Position numbers and translations under genes: made by a program. Shown in pieces: positions 10,346 to 21,995 of a stretch of 64,000 nucleotides of DNA. Every line of letters begins with the position of its first letter. Position 1 is the stretch's first letter. The stretch comes from Cryptomeria japonica (lineage: Eukaryota > Streptophyta > Pinopsida > Cupressales > Cupressaceae). The stretch lies in NCBI RefSeq assembly GCF_030272615.1, contig NC_081406.1:398986939-399050938 (forward strand). Reading direction: 5' to 3'. The notes beneath the pieces are model-generated. The model did no database searches. It had not been told where the DNA came from and was given only the letters and a program-made list of their open reading frames with translations.

Positions 10346-11180
10346 TTTATGATCAAATATTTCTTCTTTAATGGCTACAAACACAATGTCTTCATTAGCA
10401 TCACCATCAGATTCCTCATCACTGATACCACCATCAACTGCAATAAGACAATCTCTCTTTCCTTTTCCCTTGTACTTCTTGAACTTGTCTCACTTGTGCT
10501 CATTATCACCATTAGGACAGTTTGCAACTATGTGTCCAATCTTGTTGCATGCAAAACATTTTAAAGGTAATTTACCTCTATATTTTCTGATACCTCTGGG
10601 CAACTGCTTGGCCAACAATGCTTCAAGCTCAACTAAATTGTCTTCATCATCAACTTCTTTGTTGAATCTAGATTCAAAACTGTGATTGACATCTCTACTT
10701 TTTCTCATAGATGGGTTAGAAATATAAGCTCTAAATGCTGATTTAGATTTCTTAATACTACCATCATAACCATTTAATTCAAAAACAGTTTGCTTACCAA
10801 TGATGGAGTCAAGGGTTACCTTGGTTTTGTCAATAGATTTCAACTCCTAAATGGCTGCAACTTGGATAGCATAGACCGATAGCAGGTTTCTCAATACCTT
10901 ACTAACTATCATGGCATCATCCATTTTACCACTAGGACTCTTAATCTCATTAACTATCTCTTTTATCCTCTGACCATACTATTGGATATTCTCACCTTCA
11001 TCCATTTTCATGTCATCAAACTTCCCTCTTAGACTGTCTTCCTTGGAAATATTCACATGTTCATCACCGCTATAAATCTCTTCAAGTTTCTTCCATACAT
11101 CATGTGTAGTCTCCAGACCATGAACATCAACATATTCAACATCAGATAAAGAACTGATAATATCCTCCAATGCTTGATTG
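10346..11180 (-). pseudogene. Gag of element B, C-terminal three quarters
   Basis: Reads NQALEDIISSLSDVEYVDV, THDVWKKLEEIYSGDEHVN, SLRGKFDDMKMDEGENIQ-stop-YGQRIKEIVNEI, KVLRNLLSVYAIQ, then ELEALLAKQLPRG and the knuckle KCFACNKIGHIVANCPN (about 10508-10560), with an acidic linker to protease. It is interrupted at 11180 by element C. The N-terminus continues at 49931-50095. Its layout closely parallels gag of element E. Confidence 0.88.
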
Positions 11181-12090
11181 TGTTGGCAATTGAAACTCAT
11201 TGGATTCATTTTGTTGTCATTGATAGCAACAAGATATGATGGAAGTCATAAATCGGCACTAGGAAGCACATACCAATAGATACCAGCTTTGGAGCATTCA
11301 GGGCTACACTGGCACCGACACTGGCGCTGACATCAACACTTCTTTGGAAGCTAACATCAAGGAGGATTTACTTAAATCATTTTGTAATTATTATTGTCAA
11401 TGCTAGCATTTTTGTAAATTTATTGTAAGCCGACATAAGGCATATCATTTGTAATAGGTATATAGATCAATCTGCTAGGTTATTTTTGTAAGTGAGCAAG
11501 ATATAAGATATGTGTGGATATAGGAGAATATAGCAGAACTATATGATGTGAAATATATGTATGGAGATAATTTTGTATGTGAATTCTATATCATACAATG
11601 ATCTATAGATAGCTTGGAAATCCTTCTTGGAGGAGAAGTGATACCGATAGTAGTTCAGAGTTTATGAACTAGTATAGAGAAGAGCCAGAACCAGAACTCT
11701 ATTTGGCATAGCAGATGCATTCTTGAGTTCATTTTGAGTAATTTAGTTTGGAAAAAAGCTTGTAGTCGGTGAGGCTCTTTAGTGATGAGAAGTATGCTCT
11801 AGGTAGTGTGCCTTCTTGCAAGTGCAAGCTCCTATTATATGTAATATCTTTTCATATGGCCAGTGAACTGATATTGTGGGTCACAAATCCCATCATGGTT
11901 TTTCCTCATTGAGGTTTTCCATGTATAAAATTTGTGTGTTATGGTGTTCATTTATATGGATGGTTTATTTGCTTCTTGTTATATGCTTATTTGTTTACCG
12001 GTATATATATGCATGGTCTAGAAAGTTAAAAATGTTCATTCCGATAAAACATTGATTCACCCCCCCACTTAGTGTTCTTAGATCCCAACA
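11181..12090 (+). repeat. 5' LTR of element C
   Basis: TGTTGGCAATTG…GATCCCAACA, 910 bp. It ends in the run of C followed by ACTTAGTGTTCTTAGATCC that also ends the 3' LTR remnant. Matches 16957-17548 plus 49626-49920 with many substitutions, so it is old. Confidence 0.88.
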
Positions 12091-12092
12091 AT

Positions 12093-12104
12093 TGGTATTA
12101 GAGA
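12093..12104 (+). other. Primer-binding site of element C
   Basis: TGGTATTAGAGA, initiator tRNA-Met type with two changes from TGGTATCAGAGC, two bases after the LTR end. Confidence 0.8.
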
Positions 12105-12164
12105 TTGGTACCTTAGAAGAAGTTTAATAGCTTGAGGAAGATCCTGAAACCATAATCTTTAAAC

Positions 12165-12855
12165 ATGGCTATGGAGAAGCAACTCGAGATGGCTCTTGAG
12201 GATTATGATGCTGAAAGGATGAAGAACTTGAAATTGCAAGAGGAATTGAATTTTGCAAAAGAATTCATTCTTATCCTTCAAGAAAGGTTATCATCTTCTC
12301 AAGCCAAGAGAAAAGAACTTTTGCAACAACCAGATGATGAGGAGAAAAATATCTTAAGGAACAATGTCAGAAACTAAGTCAAGAAAACATACTCATGAAG
12401 AATGAAATGCAAGATCTGACTGTGAGGTTATCAAAAGATATTGAGGATATAAAGAAGAAGGAAGATAATCTAGTTATATCTCTGAAGATCAAATTTGATG
12501 AATGTGGCAGATTGACTCATGAGAATAATCTGTTGAGAACTGATTTGGCACACTCCTGGAACAATGAACAAGAACTTGAAAGACAAGTAACCACTCTGAG
12601 AGATGATCTAACCACTGAAAGTAAGTATAACAAGAATTTTAGGATCAATCTACATAGTTGGATGACTTATTGAAAATACAAAGATAGATTGATGATTCTA
12701 GAGGATTTGGATTTGTACAAGGTGAAAGCTCTGATACTGCAAATGAAGAATAGACAACTTGTATGTAGAACTCATCAGAACAGAGAAAACTGGTAAGGCA
12801 ATTTAATGCTTATAAATTCAATGGTAGATGTTTTGTTTGCAATAAGTTTAGACAT
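12165..12855 (+). pseudogene. ORF1 of element C, coiled-coil part
   Basis: Starts MAMEKQLEMALEDYDAERM about 60 bases after the PBS. Lys/Glu/Leu-rich heptad-like sequence predicts a long coiled coil (about 170 residues), interrupted by a frameshift near 12360: the frame switches to …KEQCQKLSQEN then MKNEMQDL. It continues to a stop near 12673 and then, in another frame, a GFGFVQGESSD motif and FNGRCFVCNKFRHMAKQC, the first zinc knuckle. Gag-like in position and architecture. I cannot name the family with certainty. Confidence 0.7.
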
Positions 12856-13149
12856 ATGGCTAAACAATGTAGAAATAAGGTAAATCAAAACTACAATTCT
12901 GTTCTCGGTCAATGCACAAACTGCAAGAAATATAGTCATAGATTAGAAGATTGCAGAATGAATATTAAATGTCATGCATATGGAAAGTTTGGATATTTTT
13001 CTAATCATTGTAGGTCAAGAAATGATACTAGATATGTCCAGGCAATTCAGAAGAACGATGTTACATGTTATGCATGCAACAAAATAGGTCATATTATTAA
13101 GTATTACAAAAGAAAGACTCAACCAGTTAATAATGAGAAAGGAAAGTAG
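12856..13149 (+). pseudogene. ORF1 of element C, zinc-knuckle array
   Basis: Together with the residues just upstream there are four CCHC-type knuckles in about 110 residues: CFVCNKFRHMAKQC, CTNCKKYSHRLEDC, CHAYGKFGYFSNHC (second Cys and His lost) and CYACNKIGHIIKYY (last Cys lost). Two are intact. A TAG ends the frame at 13147, after which a basic linker (KRWVRKSKEPSG) leads towards ORF2. Presumed RNA binding. Four knuckles are more than the one usual in copia gag of elements A, B and E. Confidence 0.75.
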
Positions 13150-13629
13150 AAGGTAGATGAAATACAACAAGATCACACCAAGAGATGGGTTAGAAAATCT
13201 AAAGAACCAAGTGGAGATGGATCTATATTAGTAACTCCACCAGTAGAACAAATTATTCCTCCATCAGCAAGAAATTCCACCGGTAACTAAGGCATAAGTC
13301 CTAGGGGTTGGAAAAGTCAGTGCTAAATTTTGCATATTACCCCAAAAGAGATCTAAGGAGATCTGAAGAATTGTGTTCATCATTGATAAAGGTTCACCCA
13401 GCACATAATTATGAAACCGACATCCGTAGGGTTGTTTGTGAAGCATTATTATAGAAATTTAGGGTTTTATTAACTGATAAAAGAGGGTAAGTGAATTCAT
13501 TTTCACTCACCGAGCATTCAAGCATTCAAAGTGCAGTAAAGGAAAAGTAAGAGCGAGAAAAAGCATTGTGAAAAGCTTTCGAGCAGTTATCAATCTTCCA
13601 CCGACATTCACTCTCAGGTATTTCTCGAC
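13150..13629 (+). other. ORF1-ORF2 spacer of element C
   Basis: About 480 bp with weak continuing coding similarity for the first about 110 bases, then no supportable frame. A sequence resembling a leader (AC-rich, 13500-13629) precedes the ORF2 ATG. Confidence 0.5.
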
Positions 13630-16600
13630 ATGGCATCTAGATCTTCAACACCTACTTTGATTGTGAATCCCACCATTGTCAAATTCAAGGATAGGTTGAG
13701 GCCAGTCTTTAAGGAGGTTTCCGAAATTGCTAAAAAAGGAAGACTCTACAAGAGCATTTTCTAGGGTTCTTGACGGCATAATGTATGTTGAAGATGTGAG
13801 GTCATACATTCACTGCAACCTTGAGGATTTGGGAGACTCTGAAACCATTAAACTAGAATTCAAAGCAATTGAAGATCTAGGGTTAACCGGTATTTTGTTC
13901 ATATCGAAATTCAATGATGAGGTTATCAGATACATTTTGAGAAAGGTTCACAATGAATTTATTTGGCTGGATAGGCCTTACATGATCATGAATGAGGCAA
14001 TGCAATCTATCACCAGCTTATCCAGCGTTGCACAAGAACCTGGAAAGAAAATTTCCAACACAGAGGTCGAAAAACTCACTAATGCTACACCTGACAGTAG
14101 ATCAATGAGGATAAGCACAATCACCGACACAGATATGAATTTTTCAAGCATGATTATAGGTTACAAGGAAACTCAATCCAACAGATTGAATTTTGTTGCT
14201 AGTTCATGCATTCATGTCGCATATTAGATGCTGAGGAATAATGTGAAGTATGATTTATGTGATTGGATGAGGAGGGAGTTGATGTTAAACCTTGGAAAGA
14301 TCAAAGGAATCAAGAAAGGTGCCTTTAGATATGGAAACTTGATTGTTTGTTTAATGCTTAACTTCCTAAATGAGATACTCGGTATAGGGAAGAAGCATTG
14401 GGCTCATGACATACTGGTAGGTATGCAGATCAAGGTAGCTATCACCGGTCTAGGTACTGGAAGAGATGAGAAGCTTTGGGGGTATTTTAAGACTTTTCAA
14501 GAAAACATGAGGTAAAGGGAGAAAATTTCAAAGAACATTGTGGAGAAGTATTCCATTGATATCTATTTCATGGTAAAAATTGATGAAACTCTTATGGAAG
14601 TAGTTGAACTGAGGCAAATCTAGATTATTGAGTTTGGATATGAGGTAGATGATAGTATTTTTTAACTCTATGAAAAGATGCTATTAGATGCACCATTAGA
14701 TGATAAAATAAAACATTTTGGTACAGTAGGAGAGAAGGCTCTTGGAGTGAAAACCGGTTTTAATAGGAAGAGAAGAGAAAAGAAAATAGAAAAGATGTCT
14801 GCATATGTACAATATGTGCTTTATAGGATAGACACTCAGCTAGGCTCTAAATCTAAACAAGTTGCTAAACTGACAGAAGTTGGTACTACAGAATTTAAGA
14901 AGCCCCAAGTTCACATTTCTCCTATCACTTCTGACTCTGATCCTAAGGATAATGAACCTCTGGCTTTCAAAAGGGTACAAAGGAAGAGTATGGTAAAACC
15001 ACCAGTAGAGAAGAAGAAGGCAGAGCCTAGGAGGAGACTTGTCAGAAAGGTAACTAAGCCTACTACACCTCCACCATCGACAAGGAAACCTATGCAGAAG
15101 AGGAAACCATTCGCACCGGAAACCACAAGAAAAAAGAAGAAGGGTGATGATACTAGAACCGGTAAGACCATAATGACCTATGCTAAACTTGTTGATGAAA
15201 TTACAAAAGATGGAATGTTGAAAAATATATCTAAGTATTATGAAGATTTAGAAGAGAATGAGCAAAGTGAATTAGAAGAGGCTATTTTGTTATATTTGGA
15301 CATCTATAAGAAAGCCTTAATTGAAATTTTGAAGGAGATACCTTTATCCTTGTATAATAAACTTGAAGCTAGGAGACTTGACGTTGTCAAGAGGTATAGG
15401 GAAATCAAAGAAGTTGCACTTTTGGAATTGTGTGGTACTATAAATAATGAGGAAATGAAAAGATTTATTGATACTACAAATAGGAATATCTTCAATAGTA
15501 AATCCTGACAGATAAGTCTTATGATGGGAAGAGTAAATGAGGTGGTAAATGAGACAAGTAAGGGATGGACAAAATTCTTTCAGAAAACCCCAGACTTTCT
15601 CACATCTCAACAAGAATTTGCAAGGGAAACATCTTCCACCATTCCTGACAAATCAAAAGGGAAAGGTATTTTGGGTAGTTCAACTCTAGTTTTGACACCA
15701 CCGGTAGTAACTATAGACATTCAAACACAACCGATAGCTAAGGAGAGTGTACAATCTATACTGGCATAGACCATTTTTTAACAAGACAATATACAAGACA
15801 CTAGAAATACTATGGATAATACTCCATCGACAGTAACCAACACTGCACCAAGTGGCGAAGCCACCAATGCAATAGAGGTTGAGATGGACAAGGTAACCAC
15901 TGAGTCCATACCGGCAGGTAAAAATGATTCCTTAGTAAAGGTTTTGGCAATTGACAATTCTTAGGTTGAGAAGAAATCAGTCTTTGAGATGAGTCCAACT
16001 GAATTAATGATGATGGCTACTCAGAAATTACTAAAGGAAGGTACTATAAACAAAGGATTAACTGATCAATAAGTCTCTGTATTGCATAGATTATTACTTG
16101 ACTATCATATTGAAGATGGAGCAAGCCCTTCTGGTAAGCTCAAGACTCTAACAAAGCACATATCCAATAATTTTCAATCTCTGAGGCAGATAACAGACCG
16201 ACAGGCTTTGGACAATTTTACAGTAGCAAAATGAACAACTTTTGATCAGCTGATAGAGATAGGGAAGAAGAAAATTAAGGAAAAACTTGTCCCTATTGAG
16301 GTTTGTTTAAAACAATGTACAAATATCTACAGAGTGTGTTGCAACATAGAAACTCTTACAGCTAATGTAGATAGCAGATTGAAGGAGTTATATGATAAGA
16401 TGGCTAAAATTTCTAACTCTTTTGATGGATTGACTACACTAACCACATCTATTGATGGACAAATTTTGTCCTTGGAGAATCAAATTTTTTATTTTGAGAA
16501 GGAGAGAGACAAAATCATGAGAAGAGCAAGAAATCTAAGAGGATTGGTAAGTCCTAGACTAGATTCATTGGGTGTTCACAAGAAAGAATGCATGGATATG

Positions 16601-16699
16601 ATAGCTAAACCCACACCGACAAATATCCAAGAGAAGGAAACACTTGACCACTTACTAAGTGGACTTGCATCTATTTCTGATACCTTCAAATCTGGCTAG
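13630..16699 (+). pseudogene. ORF2 of element C: ~1,000-codon protein of unknown function
   Basis: Starts MASRSSTPTLIVNPT at 13630. A frameshift in an A run near 13726 moves it into a frame that, apart from about ten stops (for example 14226, 14513, 15506), stays open to 16699; the pieces 13727, 14228, 14678, 15521 and 16334 are all in one phase. Parts in order: an N-terminal globular region with LGDSETIKLEF, RPYMIMNEAM and GNLIVCLMLNFLNE; a Lys/Pro-rich basic region (about 14990-15160, KPTTPPPSTRK, TTRKKKK); a helical acidic part; a Thr/Pro-rich part; and a C-terminal coiled coil (16334-16699). No protease, RT or integrase motif. The N-terminal region aligns with 62195-62980 on the other strand. 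It faintly recalls the 'putative plant transposon protein' domain, which I cannot confirm. Confidence 0.75.
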
Positions 16700-16944
16700 G
16701 ATACATATCTTCAATTATTGCAAAAGGCATACCCAAAAATCTTGAAAATGGCAAAGCTCCAGTGAAACTAACAATATTTTTTTATTCTTTCAATTCTTTC
16801 ACCAGTCTTTGGCATTAATGTCAAAGGGGGAGAATGTTCATATGTAAAAAATATTAGAAAAACACATTTCAGATGGAGTGTATTGCTCCAGGGGAGCATA
16901 TCGGCATGGAATCCATTTTTCACATGAGTGTTGCCATCAATGCC

Positions 16945-16956
16945 AAAGGGGGAGAT
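16945..16956 (+). other. Polypurine tract of element C
   Basis: AAAGGGGGAGAT immediately before the 3' LTR, identical to the tracts of elements A and E. A near copy (TCAAAGGGGGAGAAT) lies about 120 bases upstream. The shared tract supports mobilisation by copia machinery. Confidence 0.85.
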
Positions 16957-17548
16957 TATTGAAAATTGACACTCATTGGATTCATCTTGTTGTCATTGAT
17001 GGCAACAAGATATGATGGAAGTCATAAACCAGCACTAGGAAGCACATATTGGTAGATACTAGCTTTGGAATATTTAGGGCTACACCAACACCGACACTGA
17101 TACCGACACCGACATCAACACTTCTTTGGAAGCCGACATCAAGGAGGATTTACTTAAATCATTTTGTAATTATTATTGTCAAGGACAAAATTTTTGTAAA
17201 TGTATTGTAAGCCAACATAAGGCATATCATTTGTAATAGGTATATAGGTCAGTCTACTAGGTTATTTTTGTAAGTGAGAAAGATATATGATATGTGCGGA
17301 TATAGGAGAATATAGCACAACTATATGATACGAAATATATGTATGGAAATCATTTTGTATGCGAATTCTATATCATATAATGATCTGTAGATAGCTTGGA
17401 AATCATTCTTGGAGGAGAAGTGATACCGATAGTAGTTCAAAGTTTATGAATCGGTACAGAGAAGAACCAGAATCGGAACTCTATTTGGCATAGCACATGC
17501 ATTCTTGAGTTCATTTTTAGTAATTTACTTTGGTAGAAATCTTGTAGT
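16957..17548 (+). repeat. 3' LTR of element C, first part
   Basis: Matches 11181-11785 of the 5' LTR (start TATTGAAAATTGACACTC against TGTTGGCAATTGAAACTC). Interrupted at 17548 by element D. The last five bases, GTAGT, are the target-site duplication of D. Confidence 0.9.
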
Positions 17549-18660
17549 TGTGTGTGTGAAAAGTGAACCTGTATCTGTAAGCACAACACTTCAATTAAGT
17601 CATTACATGCATGGTTAATCAGATATAATCAATGAATAATAAAACCATGGCAAATTGACCCATTGCCTTCTAAAAGATGCGAGCATAAGATTGCTCTCAG
17701 ATTATTTAGCAATACCAGTGACTAGACAACATCAAGATGAAGGATTTTATCTATATGAACATGATGAATGCTAGATGGATGCAATATTGATCTAACAAGA
17801 TTTAAGCAATATTAAGCTAAATGATTTAATCAATATGAAATAATTAATATGCAATATATCAATGAATCCTAGAGCAAAAACAGTATAATAACGATGTATT
17901 CTCCAACCTCTTTTTGAATGAGAGATGAGCTTGAATTTATAGAAAATTCAGAAAGAAACCAATGGTTGAGATCAAATGATGATGAGCGGTCAAGATTTTC
18001 CAAGAGGAAGCACAATCCAGGTGAATTGATGTGATTGGATGCTTTTCTCAGTTTTAAAGGAAATTCGACTAAAATTAAGATTAAATCAAGAAAAAACTGA
18101 TTTAAAGGAAATTGAACTAAAATTAAGATTAAATCAGGAAAAAACTGATTTATTATCTATTTCATTCAATTTTAATATTTAATTGTTTTAATTGCTTTCT
18201 TTGAGATTATCTATCAATTTTTAATTTGTTTTTTCAAGATTATCTCCAATTGATTTCTTTTCTCAAATTTTAATTCTTTTTTGTCAATTAATTCCTTTTT
18301 TGATTTATTTCCATTTTTGAAGATTTGTGCTCAATTGATTTATTTAATTGAATTAATTCCTCTTTCTTGATTTGTTTCCTTTTTTGAAGATTTATGGCAA
18401 TTTGATTTATTTAATTAAATATGCTAGGATGTTGAATTAAAATAAATAAGATAATTATTTAAAATGATTTACTTGGAATGATTAATTAATTAAATAAATA
18501 TTTTAATTAATATTGAGTGATTGATTTGCCATGTGACATTTGATGATTTTAGGAATTAATTGTGTGCTTAAGATTTATTTAATTGCCTTTGGTTAGGACC
18601 TTGGTGACGTTGTCGAGATTAGGGGCCCATGGTTTAGATGACCATTTTTAGGGTATTAGA
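17549..18660 (-). repeat. 3' LTR of element D
   Basis: On the plus strand runs TGTGTGTGTGAAAAG…GGGTATTAGA. The sense terminus TGTAATACCC has mutated to TCTAATACCC. It contains a 50 bp internal direct repeat (TTTAAAGGAAATT…AAAAACTGA, about 18053-18150), which is also in the other LTR and so pre-dates insertion. Confidence 0.92.
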
Positions 18661-18673
18661 TTTGCCCCTCTTT
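18661..18673 (-). other. Polypurine tract of element D
   Basis: Sense AAAGAGGGGCAAA, directly upstream of the 3' LTR. Confidence 0.75.
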
Positions 18674-19073
18674 GAATTAATGTGCGAGCAGCACGTTGGC
18701 TCAAAGAATAGTTGATGTCTAGGAGATGTTAGTTCTAAACTTGATTGATCACGAACTACATAAAAAAGTGAGGTGTTTAGCTTGATTCGAAGCGACGAAT
18801 CTGAATGAAGTCTGATTAAAGAGATACCGTTCTGGAACTTGATTGAACTTGGGAACGATAGAAAACAAAAGATACCGAATTTGAACTTTATTGATCAAGA
18901 AGCCGATCTTACTGATCTAGAACTTGATTGAACTTAGATACAGTGAGTGATGATAAAAATCGATCTTGAACTTGATTGATCAAGATACAATGAAGATAAA
19001 TTGTTCAGCTTGATCAAGAAATGAATAAAATGTAACACCTATTTAGATTTAGCATGATTAAAGATACTCTTTA
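18674..19073 (-). repeat. Non-coding interior of D with decayed short repeats
   Basis: No gene. Repeated words around AACTTGATTGATCAAG and GATACCG recur about every 55-65 bp. The same type of array continues at 40833-41050 (ATGCCCCTAGAGATTGA, CTTGATATAAAG), so element E inserted within this array. Confidence 0.6.
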
Positions 19074-20606
19074 TGTTGGCAATATTACATTATTACAGAC
19101 AATGAAAGATTGTTGACATTTCAATAAAGATATTGGGAAGGTTGTTGATGATTATGGACATAACTGATTAAAGATGTTTTACTATCTTGATATTATTATT
19201 TTGTCATTGATGTCAAGAAATTGATTTTCTAAATTAGTATGATGTTGCCATATCTTGAGAAGTATGATATGAAGATTATAAAGGAGTTGGTAAAGACATA
19301 GGAAAGAATATGATGAATAAGGGGATAAGTTATTCAATGGGCAACTCTACCGAGTCAGAAAATGATGAGACCTTGATGTTTTAGATTGTTTTAAACATCA
19401 TACATATGTTGTAAAATGTAAAGGTTAATACTATACTATGTTATCAGCCAAAGAACCTAGTCGGTAAACCCTAAGGAACCTAGTCGGTAAACCCTAAGGT
19501 TATCGCTATCGGTTAATGAAGGCAGAATGTCTATCGAGTGAAGTTTAGTATTCACCGAGTTGTAACCGAGCTATAACAGAATGCATTAAATGTTTACATG
19601 TGATATTTAATGAAAGAAGATAATGAGCTGGAGCGGATCAATGATTAGTAAGCCGTGGAAGAAGTTTGTTAATGAATCTAAGGCAATGGAAAGTCGGCAT
19701 GAAGATCTACAACTCAGATTGAACCACATTACCCTAACACAAGTTCCAAGGTGAATGTGCAAGTTCCAAGGTGGGGTAAAACATTTTCAGATCGAAGGAT
19801 ACAATGAACCTGGACAAGATTGAAGATCTGATGGCTATGATTGATCATGGGAAATGTGATCAAGGAGATTAAGTGGTCAGAAGATTGTTTATAAATAGGT
19901 TACTGTTGATAAACAATGAATGCGGGCAAGTGTATGCACAGGGATGCTACATAGTGATTACCAAGCACAGAAGCTTGAAGACCTATTAGAATAATAGAGT
20001 ATTGATGCCTAGCAGATAGACAAGATTAGTTCTATGTCTAGATTGTATTGAACAAATAGGAATCTGCTTTAGCATATTAGATGTGAAGTTGCAGATAGAT
20101 TTTATTACTGTTATTTTGTGAAAGTGATAGGAAATCTCTTAACCAAGTGGACTTAACAATCTTATATGTAAATCCTCTAACAAGGTGACATTATGATTGA
20201 GTGTTTGAAATCCTTTGACAAGGTCACTTCTAACAAAGTGAAGATCCTAACAGATCTGAGGGAAATCCCTTAACCGAGTCACATCTAGCAATGTGTTTGT
20301 AATCTTTAACAGGATTTGCTTTTAACTGAGCATACTCTAGAAGAATATATTTGTTAGTGGGTCCGAAATCCCATAGTGGTTTTTCCCTATTTGGTTTTCC
20401 ATGTTAAATCTTGTGTTATGAGGTTTATATTGTTCATATGCTTTTGAGTTTGCATGTTTGACAGTTTTTGGTTATATGACTAATATATATGTTACCAAGG
20501 TTGAATCTAATGTTTTTATGGATGATTAAGTTTGTATGATTCACCCCCCCCCCTCTCATCTTGTTGGCTATTGGATCTATACTTATATTAAGTATCAGAA
20601 CTATCA
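19074..20606 (+). repeat. 5' LTR of element E
   Basis: TGTTGGCAATATT…AGAACTATCA, 1533 bp. It holds an extra tandem copy of a 22 bp unit (GAACCTAGTCGGTAAACCCTAA, about 19456-19500) that is single in the other LTR. Near its end is the GATTCACCCCCCC run shared by the copia LTRs of this window. Confidence 0.93.
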
Positions 20607-20608
20607 AT

Positions 20609-20620
20609 TGGTATCAGAGC
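20609..20620 (+). other. Primer-binding site of element E (initiator tRNA-Met)
   Basis: TGGTATCAGAGC, perfect match to the usual plant copia PBS. Confidence 0.93.
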
Positions 20621-20670
20621 TTTGGACTCCAAAAGGAATGTTTAAAGGCACTTGAGTTAAAGATCCAAAG

Positions 20671-21780
20671 ATGTATAAGAGGGATGCACCTAAGCTGAAT
20701 AAGTCAAGTTTCTCTACATGGCAGAAAAGGATGAAGCTACATCTATCAGGAGTTGGAGAATATGCTATATACTATCTAGAGAATGATTTTGTTGCACCGA
20801 GAACCTATCCATTGACTATGGAAGAGATAAAGGCGAAGCAAGAACATATTCAAGCAATGATTGAAATAACATCTGTATTGACCGATTCTAAGTTTAATGA
20901 TCTAGAAGATTGTACTGATGCAAAGGCAATGTGGACTAAGCTCATATCTGTATATGGAGGAGATGAACATGTTCAAAGAGAAAAAGTAGATAGTCTAAGA
21001 GGACAACTTGAATCTATGAGGATTAATGAAGGTGAGAACATAACCCAGTACAGTACAAGACTAAAGGAGATTGTAAATCAAATCAAAGGAGCAGAAGGAA
21101 CTATTGAAGAAAAGGATGCAACAAGTAAGTTGTTAAGAACCCTTCTACCTGCCTATGCAATCTGAGTCTTTGCAATTAATGAATTAAGGTCTGTACCTAA
21201 TATGCCAGTTTCCTTGGATGGTACTATTGGTAAGCTACATGCATTTGAGTTAACTAATTTTGATAACAGTGGGTCATCAATAAATAAAGTTGAATCTGCA
21301 TTTAGTTCCTTTCATCTGAATGAATCTAATTATTACAATGAAAGAAAGTATAAGTACTCTGAAGGAGATCATAGTGGAGCAAGTGAAAGATTTCAGAAGA
21401 ACATGGAGGAGGTACACAAACTGTATGAAGAAATCAGAAAGCAAGAAGAGTTTGAAGCACTATTGGCCAAAAGGTTACCGAGAGGCAAAGGTAAGTATAA
21501 AGGAAAACTACCTTTGAAATGTTTCAATTGTGATAAGATTGGACATATGGCTTCTAACTGTCCTGACAAAGATTTTACTGAAAAGAGAGATTACCGAGAT
21601 GATAGACAGAAAGATAATCATTACAGAGGACATCGAGACTTCAGAAGAAGAGATAGAAAGACATGCTTAATTATTGATGAGGAATCTAACGATGATAAAT
21701 CAGATGAGATAGATACAGAGGAAGTTGTTTATGTGGCTATCAAGGATGGATCAGATGAAGAAAGGTATGAAGAAAAAGCC
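20671..21780 (+). pseudogene. Gag of element E
   Basis: MYKRDAPKLNKSSFSTWQKRMKLHL start 50 bases after the PBS; AKAMWTKLISVYGGDEHV; SLRGQLESMRINEGENITQY; LLRTLLPAYAI, then a TGA at 21163 (expected Arg), after which the same frame runs on (INELRSVPNMPVSLDGTIGKLHAFEL) to ELEALLAKRLPRG-like sequence and the knuckle KCFNCDKIGHMASNC (about 21517-21560). UBN2-type copia capsid protein, about 370 residues, nearly intact apart from the one stop. A basic Arg/Asp-rich stretch and an acidic linker follow. Confidence 0.9.
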
Positions 21781-21995
21781 CTAATATCTCACATAAACAC
21801 TAATGATTCTTGGATTATAGATAGTGGATGCTCACATCATATGACAAGAGATAAACACAAGTTTGTTATGTTAGAAGATTATGATGGAGGCTATGTTAGA
21901 TTTGGTAATGATGCACCATGTCCAGTAAGAGGTAAAGGATCCATAACACTTCTTGATAATGCAAGATGCAATGATGTTTATTGGATTGAAGGTTT
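21781..21995 (+). pseudogene. Aspartic protease of element E, cut by element F
   Basis: NDSWIIDSGCSHHMTRDKHKF with an intact DSG, then YVRFGNDAPCPVRGKGSITL and VYWIEG, where the reading enters F's target site (GGTTT, 21991-21995). The next codons of the motif (GLKYNLLSVAQL) resume at 35981. Confidence 0.92.
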
